The notes under the pieces are model-generated. The model ran no database searches. It saw nothing but the letters and a program-made list of their open reading frames with translations, and was not told the DNA's origin. The position numbers and the translations under genes are program-made. Shown here in pieces: positions 1-5,084 of a stretch of DNA of 5,084 nucleotides. The first letter of the stretch is position 1. Each line of letters begins with the position of its first letter. The stretch is taken from assembly GCA_018262395.1 (NCBI GenBank), contig JAGSYM010000196.1, forward strand, positions 1 to 5,084. The letters are read 5' to 3'. The DNA comes from Nitrospirota bacterium (GTDB taxonomy: Bacteria; Nitrospirota; Thermodesulfovibrionia; Thermodesulfovibrionales; SM23-35).

Positions 1-1170
1 AAGATATACAAGATATACCCGTCTCCTATGCACAGGCTCAGAGAGATTCTCTTCAGGAAAAGGCTTCACTCAGATTTTAGCGTTCTCGACGGGATCAATC
101 TGAAAGTGCAGAAGGGAGAGACTGTAGGTATTATCGGCGAAAATGGTGCTGGAAAAAGCACCCTTCTGAAAATCATCGCCAATACACTTAAGCCCTCCAC
201 AGGGGAGATCCTGAGAAACGGACGGGTATCAGCCCTGCTTGAGCTCGGAGCAGGGTTTAACCCTGAACTTACCGGAAAAGAAAATATCATCCTCAACGCA
301 TATCTTCTGGGATTGGTCAAATCAGAGATAGAGAATAAGAAACAAGAGATTATCGATTTCTCAGAACTCAGCGAGTTCATTGACAGGCCAGTTAAGACTT
401 ACTCTTCAGGCATGGTTATGAGACTCGCCTTTTCAATAGCCACCAGCGTCAACCCTGATATCCTTATAATCGACGAGGCCCTCGCTGTGGGCGACCAGCA
501 CTTTCAAAAAAAATGCATCGATCGAATGGTGGAATTCAAGCGTGAAGGGAAGACTATATTTTTCTGCAGTCATTCCCCTTATCTCATCCAGGAACTCTGC
601 AATAAGGCCGTATGGCTGCATCATGGCAAAATGATGCATATCGGTGATACTACCCGGGTCTTAAACGCCTATACGGATTGGGTAAGAGAAAAGGACGCAG
701 GCATGAACACCGGGAGGAAAGATTCTGAAAAGGGTGAAAAACCGGCGAGTGACAGCCCGATCTGGCTTGACTGGATTAAGATCACGGATGAAGAAGGAAG
801 AGACCTTGAACTCGCCAGGACAGGCCAGGACATATATGTAAGAATGCGCATCCGGATAGCCGGATCCGGCAGGAAATACAAGGGGCACGTTGGAGTAGGT
901 CTGAACAGAAATGACGAGATGATGATGTTCGGGGTCACGACGAAGATGGACGGTCTCGATCCGGCTATGTTTTACGACGGGCAGGAAATCTCCCTGCATT
1001 ATCCATCCCTTCCCCTGCTTGCCGGACAATATTTCTTTCTCGTCGTGCTGGTTGACGAGCATGGCCTGCATCCCTATGTTCACCAGAGAAGCAAAACTTT
1101 TTTCGTTGAACACTATCATGGCGAGCTTGGAATTACCAGGCTTGATCACAGATGGGATTTTCAATCCTGA
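1..1170 (+). CDS. wzt: Wzt-like polysaccharide ABC exporter ATPase, 5'-truncated by the window edge
   Basis: ATPase subunit of an ABC transporter that exports lipid-linked O-antigen or a similar glycan across the inner membrane, working with a Wzm-type permease that is not in the window. Residues are numbered from the ATG at base 28. Visible are Walker A GENGAGKST (37-45), the family's ELGAGF segment (72-77), signature YSSGMVMRL (125-133), Walker B ILIIDE (145-150), D-loop around 151-156 and switch His in FCSHS (H182). A linker near 225-243 leads into a C-terminal domain (about 245-380) ending in ELGITRLDHRW, as in Wzt_C domains that bind the glycan's modified end. The ATG at 28 is probably not the start. 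The frame is open to base 1 and reads KIYKIYPSP before that Met, matching the N-terminal strand and adenine-contacting region of this family, so the beginning of the gene lies to the left. The acyltransferase gene follows after 9 bp, suggesting one operon. Confidence 0.93.
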   Translation, partial: KIYKIYPSPMHRLREILFRKRLHSDFSVLDGINLKVQKGETVGIIGENGAGKSTLLKIIANTLKPSTGEILRNGRVSALLELGAGFNPELTGKENIILNAYLLGLVKSEIENKKQEIIDFSELSEFIDRPVKTYSSGMVMRLAFSIATSVNPDILIIDEALAVGDQHFQKKCIDRMVEFKREGKTIFFCSHSPYLIQELCNKAVWLHHGKMMHIGDTTRVLNAYTDWVREKDAGMNTGRKDSEKGEKPASDSPIWLDWIKITDEEGRDLELARTGQDIYVRMRIRIAGSGRKYKGHVGVGLNRNDEMMMFGVTTKMDGLDPAMFYDGQEISLHYPSLPLLAGQYFFLVVLVDEHGLHPYVHQRSKTFFVEHYHGELGITRLDHRWDFQS

Positions 1171-1179
1171 TCCAGCCGT

Positions 1180-2142
1180 ATGAAAATATTCAATAAGTCG
1201 AAACTTACGAGTTTACGCTACTACTTTCAGGACCTTCCGTTATGGGCCTGTGGAGTGCGTTCCCAATCCCTAATAGAGCGCCTCTCCAATTTTCTCCAGG
1301 CAGACACCCCGCAGTTACTAAGAGGATTGGACCTGCTAAAAAAGTATGCGGACATGAGCCAGAAAAACTACCGTTCAGAAGATCTGGCTGATAGGGCTCT
1401 GTGGGTAAAGATTATCCGAGAGAGTGATGCATATACCTCTTTGCGGATGTCCAGGAAAAACATAGATGCATATTTCAGAATTGAAGGAATCGAGCATCTT
1501 CATCGCGTTCTCAAGAAAGGCAGGCCTGTCTTTCTCCTGACTGGCCATATCGGCAGCTTCTTCATCCCTGCAATAGCATTTGGACATATGGGAATCCCTG
1601 TCTTCCCGATTGCGCGGACTGTAGATCCGTCCAATATCCTTCCCTTTGAGAGACAGCTCTATGAGAAGATAAACTACTTGTTCTCTGGGCTGAGGTTCCC
1701 ATCTCAATATATTTTCACAAGCTATCCAGGAACAATCGACCGCAAGATTATCAGTCGTTGCATTTCAGGGGGAATTTTCTGGGCGGCTCTTGATCTGCCG
1801 AGGGCTTATTATTCATATAAACGCATTCCGGTTAAATTCCTTGGATTCCCCTCCTCCCTGCCTTCAGGATTGATTAAGTTAGGGATAAAATATAACGCTG
1901 TTCTACTAACAGCATGGAATATGATAGAACCTGATCCCTCTGCTGGATATATCAGGCACCTGAGGATTGATGAACCATTTCCTGAAAGATTGAACATCTC
2001 TGAGGTCCTGCAGATCTACGCTGACAGACTTTCCTCTCTGATAGCTGCAGAACCCTGGCAGTGGGCCGGATTACCTATCATCCATGAATTTATCGAGGAG
2101 CGGCAGACTAGTGGCAATCCGGTTTATCACGCTAAGGCCTGA
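1180..2142 (+). CDS. LpxL/HtrB-like lysophospholipid acyltransferase-fold protein with atypical active site
   Basis: Predicted 320-residue membrane-associated acyltransferase of the lipid A late-acyltransferase superfamily (LPLAT fold), which transfers acyl chains to glycolipid or related acceptors. Length and layout fit: an N-terminal helical part (1-100), the block VFLLTGHIGSFF (117-128), an Arg-containing block IARTVDP (144-150), the segment ALDLPR (203-208), VKFLGFPSSLPSG (218-230) matching the family's 'FxGxxxxxxxG' block, and EPWQW (291-295), which resembles the family's C-terminal PEQWxW. The oddity is the catalytic motif. His123 is present, but the position four residues on, normally Glu or Asp in HX4(D/E), is Phe128. 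The protein may therefore use another acid, act on a different acyl chemistry or be catalytically altered. ATG at 1180 has no strong Shine-Dalgarno sequence, but it lies 9 bp after the wzt stop, so it may be translated by reinitiation. The substrate is unknown; the location suggests modification of a lipid carrier or surface glycan. Confidence 0.8.
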   Translation: MKIFNKSKLTSLRYYFQDLPLWACGVRSQSLIERLSNFLQADTPQLLRGLDLLKKYADMSQKNYRSEDLADRALWVKIIRESDAYTSLRMSRKNIDAYFRIEGIEHLHRVLKKGRPVFLLTGHIGSFFIPAIAFGHMGIPVFPIARTVDPSNILPFERQLYEKINYLFSGLRFPSQYIFTSYPGTIDRKIISRCISGGIFWAALDLPRAYYSYKRIPVKFLGFPSSLPSGLIKLGIKYNAVLLTAWNMIEPDPSAGYIRHLRIDEPFPERLNISEVLQIYADRLSSLIAAEPWQWAGLPIIHEFIEERQTSGNPVYHAKA

Positions 2143-2153
2143 GAAGGACAGAT

Positions 2154-2927
2154 TCAAAAGCCATTCTTTCGCGCCCTTGCCAGTATATAGAGTTCATCAC
2201 CAAGGCTGTGAAACAGATGGAAAAGCAGGCAATTCATAGCATTATAGCTCTTATTAAAAAAGGGGATAAGCCCATATTCACGTCTTATGATCCGATAATC
2301 ACCCGATAGAACGGTTTCAATCTCATCAAGCGTAAATTCCCGAATATGATCATATGTTTCACCAATTTTTCTGGGAAGAATCGGTGGATTAATGCCTCTC
2401 CCCTGCAGGAATTTTATGCGGTTTGACAATCGAGAGAGATTTGGAGTAGAAAGGATAAGGGTACCCTCTCTTTTCAGAACACGTTTGATCTCTCGGAGGG
2501 AATAGCTGATGATCTCCGTTGGTAAATGTTCTATGACATCACAGTAGAGTACCATATCAAAGGTCATGTCCGAAAATGAAAAAGGTTCTGCAAGATCATG
2601 GGGAACAATAGTTACCCCTTCATGGTCCATGAAATTTCTGAATTCCTCTGCATAAATATAGCCTCTGGAGGGATGTTCTGTAGCAACAAGATCGCAATGG
2701 AAAAGCCTTCTCAACATTACAGCCAAAACGCCGTAACCCACACCGACCTCTAAAACCTTTCCTCTCTCTCTCTCTTTGGGAACGAGATGAAGAATCCTGC
2801 TATAGTGCTTTCCCCATACTTGCAGAAATTGCTGGTTCAATTCCGGCAAAGGCTCCTGATAATCAATCTTTGCTAACTCAAGCATGAGATTACAAATTTC
2901 TTTTTCCATAATAAAATCCGCGTTCAC
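2154..2927 (-). CDS. Class I SAM-dependent methyltransferase, polysaccharide-locus type
   Basis: Predicted soluble 257-residue S-adenosylmethionine-dependent methyltransferase (Methyltransf_11/23-like). Motif I is LEVGVGYG (59-66), followed by Glu84 at the end of strand 2 (VATEH), which normally holds the SAM ribose. Asp111 lies in PHDL, DMVLYCDVIEHLP (124-136) is the motif IV region, and REIKRVLKREGTLILSTPN (145-163) matches the usual post-motif helix and strand 5. The part after 163 (SRLSNRIKFL, then a His/Tyr-rich TYDHIREFT) resembles methyltransferases found in glycan and O-antigen clusters. The likely acceptor is a sugar or lipid-linked intermediate, but nothing fixes it. The first possible start is GTG at 2927, with GGGGAG ending only 3 nt upstream. 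ATG at 2909 is an alternative without a visible ribosome binding site. A (CT)7 tract lies in codons 51-56. The gene converges on the acyltransferase gene with 11 bp between stop codons and no terminator hairpin seen. Confidence 0.85.
   Translation of the reverse strand: MNADFIMEKEICNLMLELAKIDYQEPLPELNQQFLQVWGKHYSRILHLVPKERERGKVLEVGVGYGVLAVMLRRLFHCDLVATEHPSRGYIYAEEFRNFMDHEGVTIVPHDLAEPFSFSDMTFDMVLYCDVIEHLPTEIISYSLREIKRVLKREGTLILSTPNLSRLSNRIKFLQGRGINPPILPRKIGETYDHIREFTLDEIETVLSGDYRIIRREYGLIPFFNKSYNAMNCLLFHLFHSLGDELYILARARKNGF
2762..2775. repeat. (CT)7 dinucleotide tract inside the methyltransferase
   Basis: Seven uninterrupted CT units on the plus strand read as AG repeats in the coding strand, specifying the Lys-Glu-Arg-Glu-Arg-Gly stretch (residues 51-56) just before SAM motif I. 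Gain or loss of one unit would shift the frame ahead of the whole catalytic core. It is the longest dinucleotide run I see in the window. Confidence 0.9.
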
Positions 2928-2930
2928 TGT

Positions 2931-2936
2931 CTCCCC
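2931..2936 (-). promoter_or_regulatory. Candidate Shine-Dalgarno for the methyltransferase
   Basis: The minus strand reads GGGGAG, then ACA, then the GTG start at 2927. The match to the anti-Shine-Dalgarno sequence is good, but the 3-nt gap is shorter than usual. It supports the GTG start over the ATG at 2909, which has no purine-rich sequence in front of it. Confidence 0.4.
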
Positions 2937-3063
2937 GTCAAGCCTGCAATCACTATATGCAATAGAAACCCTTCCTGCTCTTTGAAATACAGGAGCGGTG
3001 ATGAATCGTGGTTGCCAGCACTCACTTCACCAGTAATTCCCGTGCATATTGTACCAAATGAAC

Positions 3064-3076
3064 GGGTAATTTACCC
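3064..3076. repeat. 13-bp palindrome, operator-like
   Basis: GGGTAATTTACCC is a perfect 6-bp inverted repeat around a single central T. It lies downstream of the candidate minus-strand promoter, in the methyltransferase leader, where a repressor could act. No regulator is encoded in the window, so the role is inferred from position only. Confidence 0.4.
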
Positions 3077-3094
3077 TTACTTTTCTGTGGTCGC

Positions 3095-3103
3095 ATTTTA
3101 CCA
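3095..3103 (-). promoter_or_regulatory. Candidate extended -10 promoter for the methyltransferase
   Basis: The minus strand reads TGGTAAAAT, an extended -10 with one mismatch in the hexamer (TAAAAT instead of TATAAT). It would fire toward the methyltransferase, giving a leader of about 160 nt before the GTG at 2927. No good -35 is visible. Its near identity to the plus-strand element makes it more credible than its own score would. Confidence 0.35.
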
Positions 3104-3138
3104 TACGCAGGCAGGCGAAGTTTGCAGAACGTCGACTA

Positions 3139-3147
3139 TGGTATAAT
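3139..3147 (+). promoter_or_regulatory. Extended -10 promoter for the glycosyltransferase/radical SAM unit
   Basis: TGGTATAAT is a perfect match to the extended -10 consensus TGnTATAAT (hexamer 3142-3147). A possible weak -35, TTTGCA at 3121-3126, stands 15 bp upstream, which is short, but extended -10 promoters tolerate poor -35 elements. Transcription would begin near 3154, leaving a leader of about 50 nt before the ATG at 3203. Confidence 0.6.
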
Positions 3148-3739
3148 ACAACCTACTTGTTAAGTTTCTCTTGAAATCTTCTCAGCACACATTTTGAATA
3201 AAATGACCAAATTACTGTCGATCATCATAGTTAATTTCAGGACTGCTGATATGCTTTGGGACTGCATAAAAAGCATCAGTGAGCAGAATGTTGATTCTGA
3301 AATAATTATCGTAGATAACAATTCAGGTGATCATGACAGGGATGTCCTGGAAGTCCTGAGAACAAGCTATCCTTTTGTAACGCTTATCTTGAACAATGTC
3401 AATCATGGATTTTCAAAGGCGAATAATCAGGCTCTCGCAGCAAGTTCCGGAGAATATGTCCTGTTCCTTAATCCTGATACCCTGCTTTTCCCCCTGTGCC
3501 TTGATCGCCTCTTATCATTTATTAAAACAGTGCAGGGAGTCGGCTGTTTCATTCCAAAGCTCTGGATGGATAAAGAGAAAACTTTTCTAATGCCGCCATC
3601 GTACCTGCCTTCGCTCTGGGAGACAGTTCAGAATCATGTTTCTATGAGCAGCGACCTTCTGCTCAGTCTCTCTTTTAAGCGCTGGCTACGAAAAGCACTT
3701 GCATACTGGAACGCAGACACTCCTTTACCGGTCGAAGCC

Positions 3740-3752
3740 ATATCAGGAGCTT
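3740..3752 (+). other. Deletion junction in the glycosyltransferase, dual-coding bases
   Basis: The bases ATATCAGGAGCTT read I-S-G-A in the upstream frame, the expected GT2 block, and Y-Q-E-L in the downstream frame, where they lead smoothly into IKEAGLKLYY. Because the same bases fit both sides of a gap, the simplest account is a deletion between two copies of a short direct repeat such as CAGGAGCT, leaving one copy. The frame change implies a deletion length of 3n+2, roughly 85-95 nt by comparison with family spacing. Confidence 0.65.
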
Positions 3753-4181
3753 ATAAAGGAGGCAGGGCTGAAGCTCTATTATTGCCCCGATGCAGAGGCT
3801 GTGCACTTCTATAACCAAAGCGCGAAAAGCTCTCCTGAGTGTCTGCAGAAATTTCTGATGTCCGAAGGATTATACATGGCAAAATACTATCATCCCTATT
3901 TGATAAGAATGGTATCGCAACTCGTCAAACTTCCAAAAACAAAGGCGAGACATCCCCTGAAAGAATGGGACTTTTCCTCTCCCATACAATCAACACCCGG
4001 CGGGTATCTTCTTTTCTCATCTCTTATTACAATGATGCCCTGTGTTTCTCACAGGATGACCACCGAACCGTTCATCTTTGATAACAGTTTTGTTAAGAAT
4101 TTAGCCAGCGGTAAATACTATGTCATGCTGTTAAGGCCTGACGGCACAGTATCCGAAAAACTCATGCTCGAAAAGCATTAA

Positions 4182-4391
4182 AAATGACCTTTTTGCCGGA
4201 AAAAGACTGTATGGTGACATCAATGCTTCTATTGACAATCCTGGACGCTTTACATGAAAATAAACAATGCTGAAATTTATCCTTTTTAATGCAATGCTTC
4301 TCACGAGCTATGACAATACGATTACGCTTGTATCTACTCGAAATAATGGCAAAAAACATTTTCTTCCGATTCCCCTGCAGGCTGCGGGCAG
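4182..4391 (+). pseudogene. Decayed 3' tail of the glycosyltransferase gene
   Basis: No intact gene occupies this stretch, but protein-like text appears in alternating frames. From 4168 one frame reads SIKNDLFAGKRLYGDINASI and DNPGRFT up to TGA 4255-4257. From 4254 another reads MKINNAEIYPF, TAA (4287-4289), then CNASHEL. From about 4309 the first frame resumes with YDNTITLVSTRNNGKKHF and LPIPLQAAGR, ending at TGA 4393-4395. Joined, these give a plausible beta-rich extension whose stop overlaps the next gene's start, the arrangement expected of a once intact gene. A 42-codon ORF starting at ATG 4267 could still be translated but has no ribosome binding site. I do not recognise the domain. Confidence 0.5.
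4221..4329 (+). repeat. Imperfect direct repeat within the decayed tail
   Basis: CAATGCTTCT occurs exactly at 4221-4230 and 4292-4301. Each copy is followed in the same order by TGACAAT (4233-4239 and 4311-4317) and ACGCTT (4245-4250 and 4324-4329), with slightly different spacers. It looks like an old partial duplication that has since gained small indels, or two related protein repeats. Confidence 0.5.
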
Positions 4392-5084
4392 ATGAGCACA
4401 CCACAAAGCATTCACTCTGCTCCCATCAAGGATACAGCACCTGTCTATCCTAAAACAGTCATACTTGAGACTACAAACCTCTGCAACCTCAAATGTAAAA
4501 TGTGCCATGTGTGGGGTGAGGACGTCGTAAAAAGACGACAAACGGGGTTCATTCCTGAAACTGTCTGGAAAAAAGCAATAGATGAACTCACTACCTGGGA
4601 CGCGAAGGTAAACCTTGCTCTCCATGGTGCCGGAGAAGCTCTGCTTCATAAGGACTTCCTGTCCATCCTGGCCTATGCGACTTCAAAGGAGAACCTCTCC
4701 GTAGGATTCCTCAGCAACGGGGCTCTCCTGTCAAAAGAAACAACTGATGCCCTCATGTCGACCAAAATCGCATGGGTTGGATTTTCTGTTGACGGTGCTG
4801 ATGTAGAGAAATACAGAAAATATCGGGGCACTGATCTCAAAAAGGTAGAATCAGCCATAGAATATCTTCTGTCAGTAAGAAAAGGAGATAAGCCTTTCGT
4901 GTTCGTCAATATGGTGGCACTCCCTGACCTTGACACAGACGAGTACATACGGCGATGGATCGATATGGTCGATGAGGTAAGGATATCAAAATACCGGCCA
5001 ATCGGGCACAGAGATTTTCTCACGGAGAAGATTGAGAGAGTCCCCTGTCATCTCCTCAATGAGATGCTCATTATCGCATGGGAC
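4392..5084 (+). CDS. Radical SAM/SPASM enzyme, 3'-truncated by the window edge
   Basis: The first 231 codons of a radical S-adenosylmethionine enzyme, open to the last base. The [4Fe-4S] motif CNLKCKMC (C31, C35, C38) is the canonical CxxxCxxC. HGAGEALLHKDF (78-89) corresponds to the SAM-binding GGEP-type motif, here GAGEA. GFLSNGALL (105-113) and GFSVDGADVEKYRKYRG (130-146) match the barrel strands of SPASM-type family members. Cys219 in RVPCHLLNEMLIIAWD (216-231) sits where the first SPASM cysteine is expected, so an auxiliary cluster domain probably continues past the edge. ATG 4392 overlaps the TGA of the broken glycosyltransferase by ATGA, a sign of translational coupling, and no good Shine-Dalgarno sequence precedes it. 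Relatives in glycan clusters are mostly uncharacterised; some other SPASM enzymes modify peptides. Its substrate here is unknown, though a sugar or lipid intermediate of this locus is a fair guess. Confidence 0.88.
   Translation, partial: MSTPQSIHSAPIKDTAPVYPKTVILETTNLCNLKCKMCHVWGEDVVKRRQTGFIPETVWKKAIDELTTWDAKVNLALHGAGEALLHKDFLSILAYATSKENLSVGFLSNGALLSKETTDALMSTKIAWVGFSVDGADVEKYRKYRGTDLKKVESAIEYLLSVRKGDKPFVFVNMVALPDLDTDEYIRRWIDMVDEVRISKYRPIGHRDFLTEKIERVPCHLLNEMLIIAWD

Larger units (their letters stand above)
2928..3193. promoter_or_regulatory. Intergenic regulatory region between divergent methyltransferase and glycosyltransferase genes
   Basis: A 266-bp gap with no convincing gene. It contains a pair of matching extended -10 elements facing outward (3095-3105 and 3137-3147) and a 13-bp palindrome (3064-3076). 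It also has a possible bulged stem-loop pairing AATTCCCGT (3035-3043) with ACGGGTAATT (3062-3071), and an 11-codon ORF at 3001-3036 preceded by AGGAG. The layout is that of a shared control region for the two divergent genes. Confidence 0.55.
3203..4395 (+). pseudogene. Family 2 glycosyltransferase, disrupted by deletion and frameshifts
   Basis: Remnant of a GT-A fold glycosyltransferase (GT2, rhamnosyltransferase-like), a cytoplasmic enzyme that would add a sugar to a lipid-linked glycan. The first part reads from ATG 3203 (TTG 3194 is possible; neither has a clear ribosome binding site). It contains LLSIIIVNFRT, the nucleotide-binding VDNNSGD, NNVNHGFSKANNQA and the metal-binding region LFLNPDT, then runs to VEAISGA at 3751. 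Reading on in that frame gives nonsense and a stop at 3812-3814. The downstream part continues in the +1 frame as ELIKEAGLKLYYCPDAEAVH and NQSAK. The usual 30 or so residues between these blocks, including the 'GGFDExFFxYxEDxDLC' catalytic-base segment, are missing. After about 3955 a C-terminal extension continues to a stop at 4179 and appears to go on in other frames to the TGA at 4393-4395. The product is very probably inactive. Confidence 0.85.

Noticed and set aside
1..18. Perfect 9-nt tandem repeat (AAGATATAC twice) at the left edge
   Set aside because: It encodes KIYKIY in frame with wzt, where a similar Lys/Tyr pattern is usual for the family, so coding constraint explains it.
506..513. 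Run of eight A in wzt as a possible slippage site
   Set aside because: The frame is intact and the run encodes Gln-Lys-Lys in a normal position. A single A8 run is not enough to claim phase variation.
661..1164. Long minus-strand ORFs opposite wzt (up to 167 codons)
   Set aside because: They lie entirely opposite a clearly conserved coding domain, have no family motifs and are best seen as shadows.
2143..2153. Bidirectional terminator between the convergent acyltransferase and methyltransferase genes
   Set aside because: The gap is 11 bp and I found no GC-rich stem with a T-run on either strand nearby.
3839..4081. An 80-codon plus-strand ORF overlapping the glycosyltransferase tail as a separate gene
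   Set aside because: Most of it overlaps the better supported frame with CPDAEAVH and NQSAK. Only its last part looks protein-like, which is better explained as a frame change within the broken gene.
4525..4542. GTCGT...ACGAC hairpin followed by coding sequence
   Set aside because: It has only a 5-bp stem, lies inside the radical SAM coding region and has no U-tract, so it is not a terminator.
4308..5023. Minus-strand ORFs of 113 and 116 codons at the right end
   Set aside because: They oppose the radical SAM gene, whose cysteine motif and strands are clear, and carry no recognisable domain.

Overview
This window looks like part of a cell-surface polysaccharide (O-antigen or similar glycan) locus from a Gram-negative bacterium. 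The main indicators are a Wzt-type ABC exporter ATPase with its glycan-binding C-terminal domain and an LpxL/HtrB-like acyltransferase, both typical of outer-membrane bacteria. Also present are a class I SAM methyltransferase, a family 2 glycosyltransferase and a radical SAM/SPASM enzyme. The base composition looks moderate (not computed). The mixture would fit Nitrospirota or Desulfobacterota, but the sequence alone does not settle the taxon. No RNA gene, CRISPR array, insertion sequence or clear intrinsic terminator was seen.

Layout. At 1-1170 (+) is wzt, whose true start lies left of the window because the reading frame is open to base 1. Nine bases later, at 1180-2142 (+), comes a lysophospholipid-acyltransferase-fold protein that lacks the usual acidic residue of the HX4(D/E) motif. 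A methyltransferase lies at 2154-2927 (-), convergent to it with only 11 bp between the stop codons, and it carries a (CT)7 tract in its coding region. The gap at 2928-3193 separates divergent genes. It holds two nearly identical, oppositely oriented extended -10 elements, a 13-bp palindrome and possible stem-loops. At 3203-4395 (+) is a broken glycosyltransferase gene. At 4392-5084 (+) is a radical SAM gene that starts inside the glycosyltransferase stop codon (ATGA) and runs off the right edge.

The genes fit one pathway. The glycosyltransferase would build the glycan, the methyltransferase, acyltransferase and radical SAM enzyme could modify glycan or lipid, and Wzt (with a Wzm permease expected upstream) would export it. 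The substrates cannot be read from the sequence.

The most notable observation is the decay of the glycosyltransferase. A deletion of about 85-95 nt removed the catalytic-base segment, and the junction bases encode the expected upstream motif in one frame and the expected downstream motif in another. That points to recombination between short direct repeats. Its C-terminal extension appears to carry further frameshifts or nonsense changes, while all four neighbours are clean. I see no convincing new system here. The points of interest are a decayed gene in an otherwise intact locus, a possible phase-variable methyltransferase, an atypical acyltransferase active site and a symmetric divergent promoter region.
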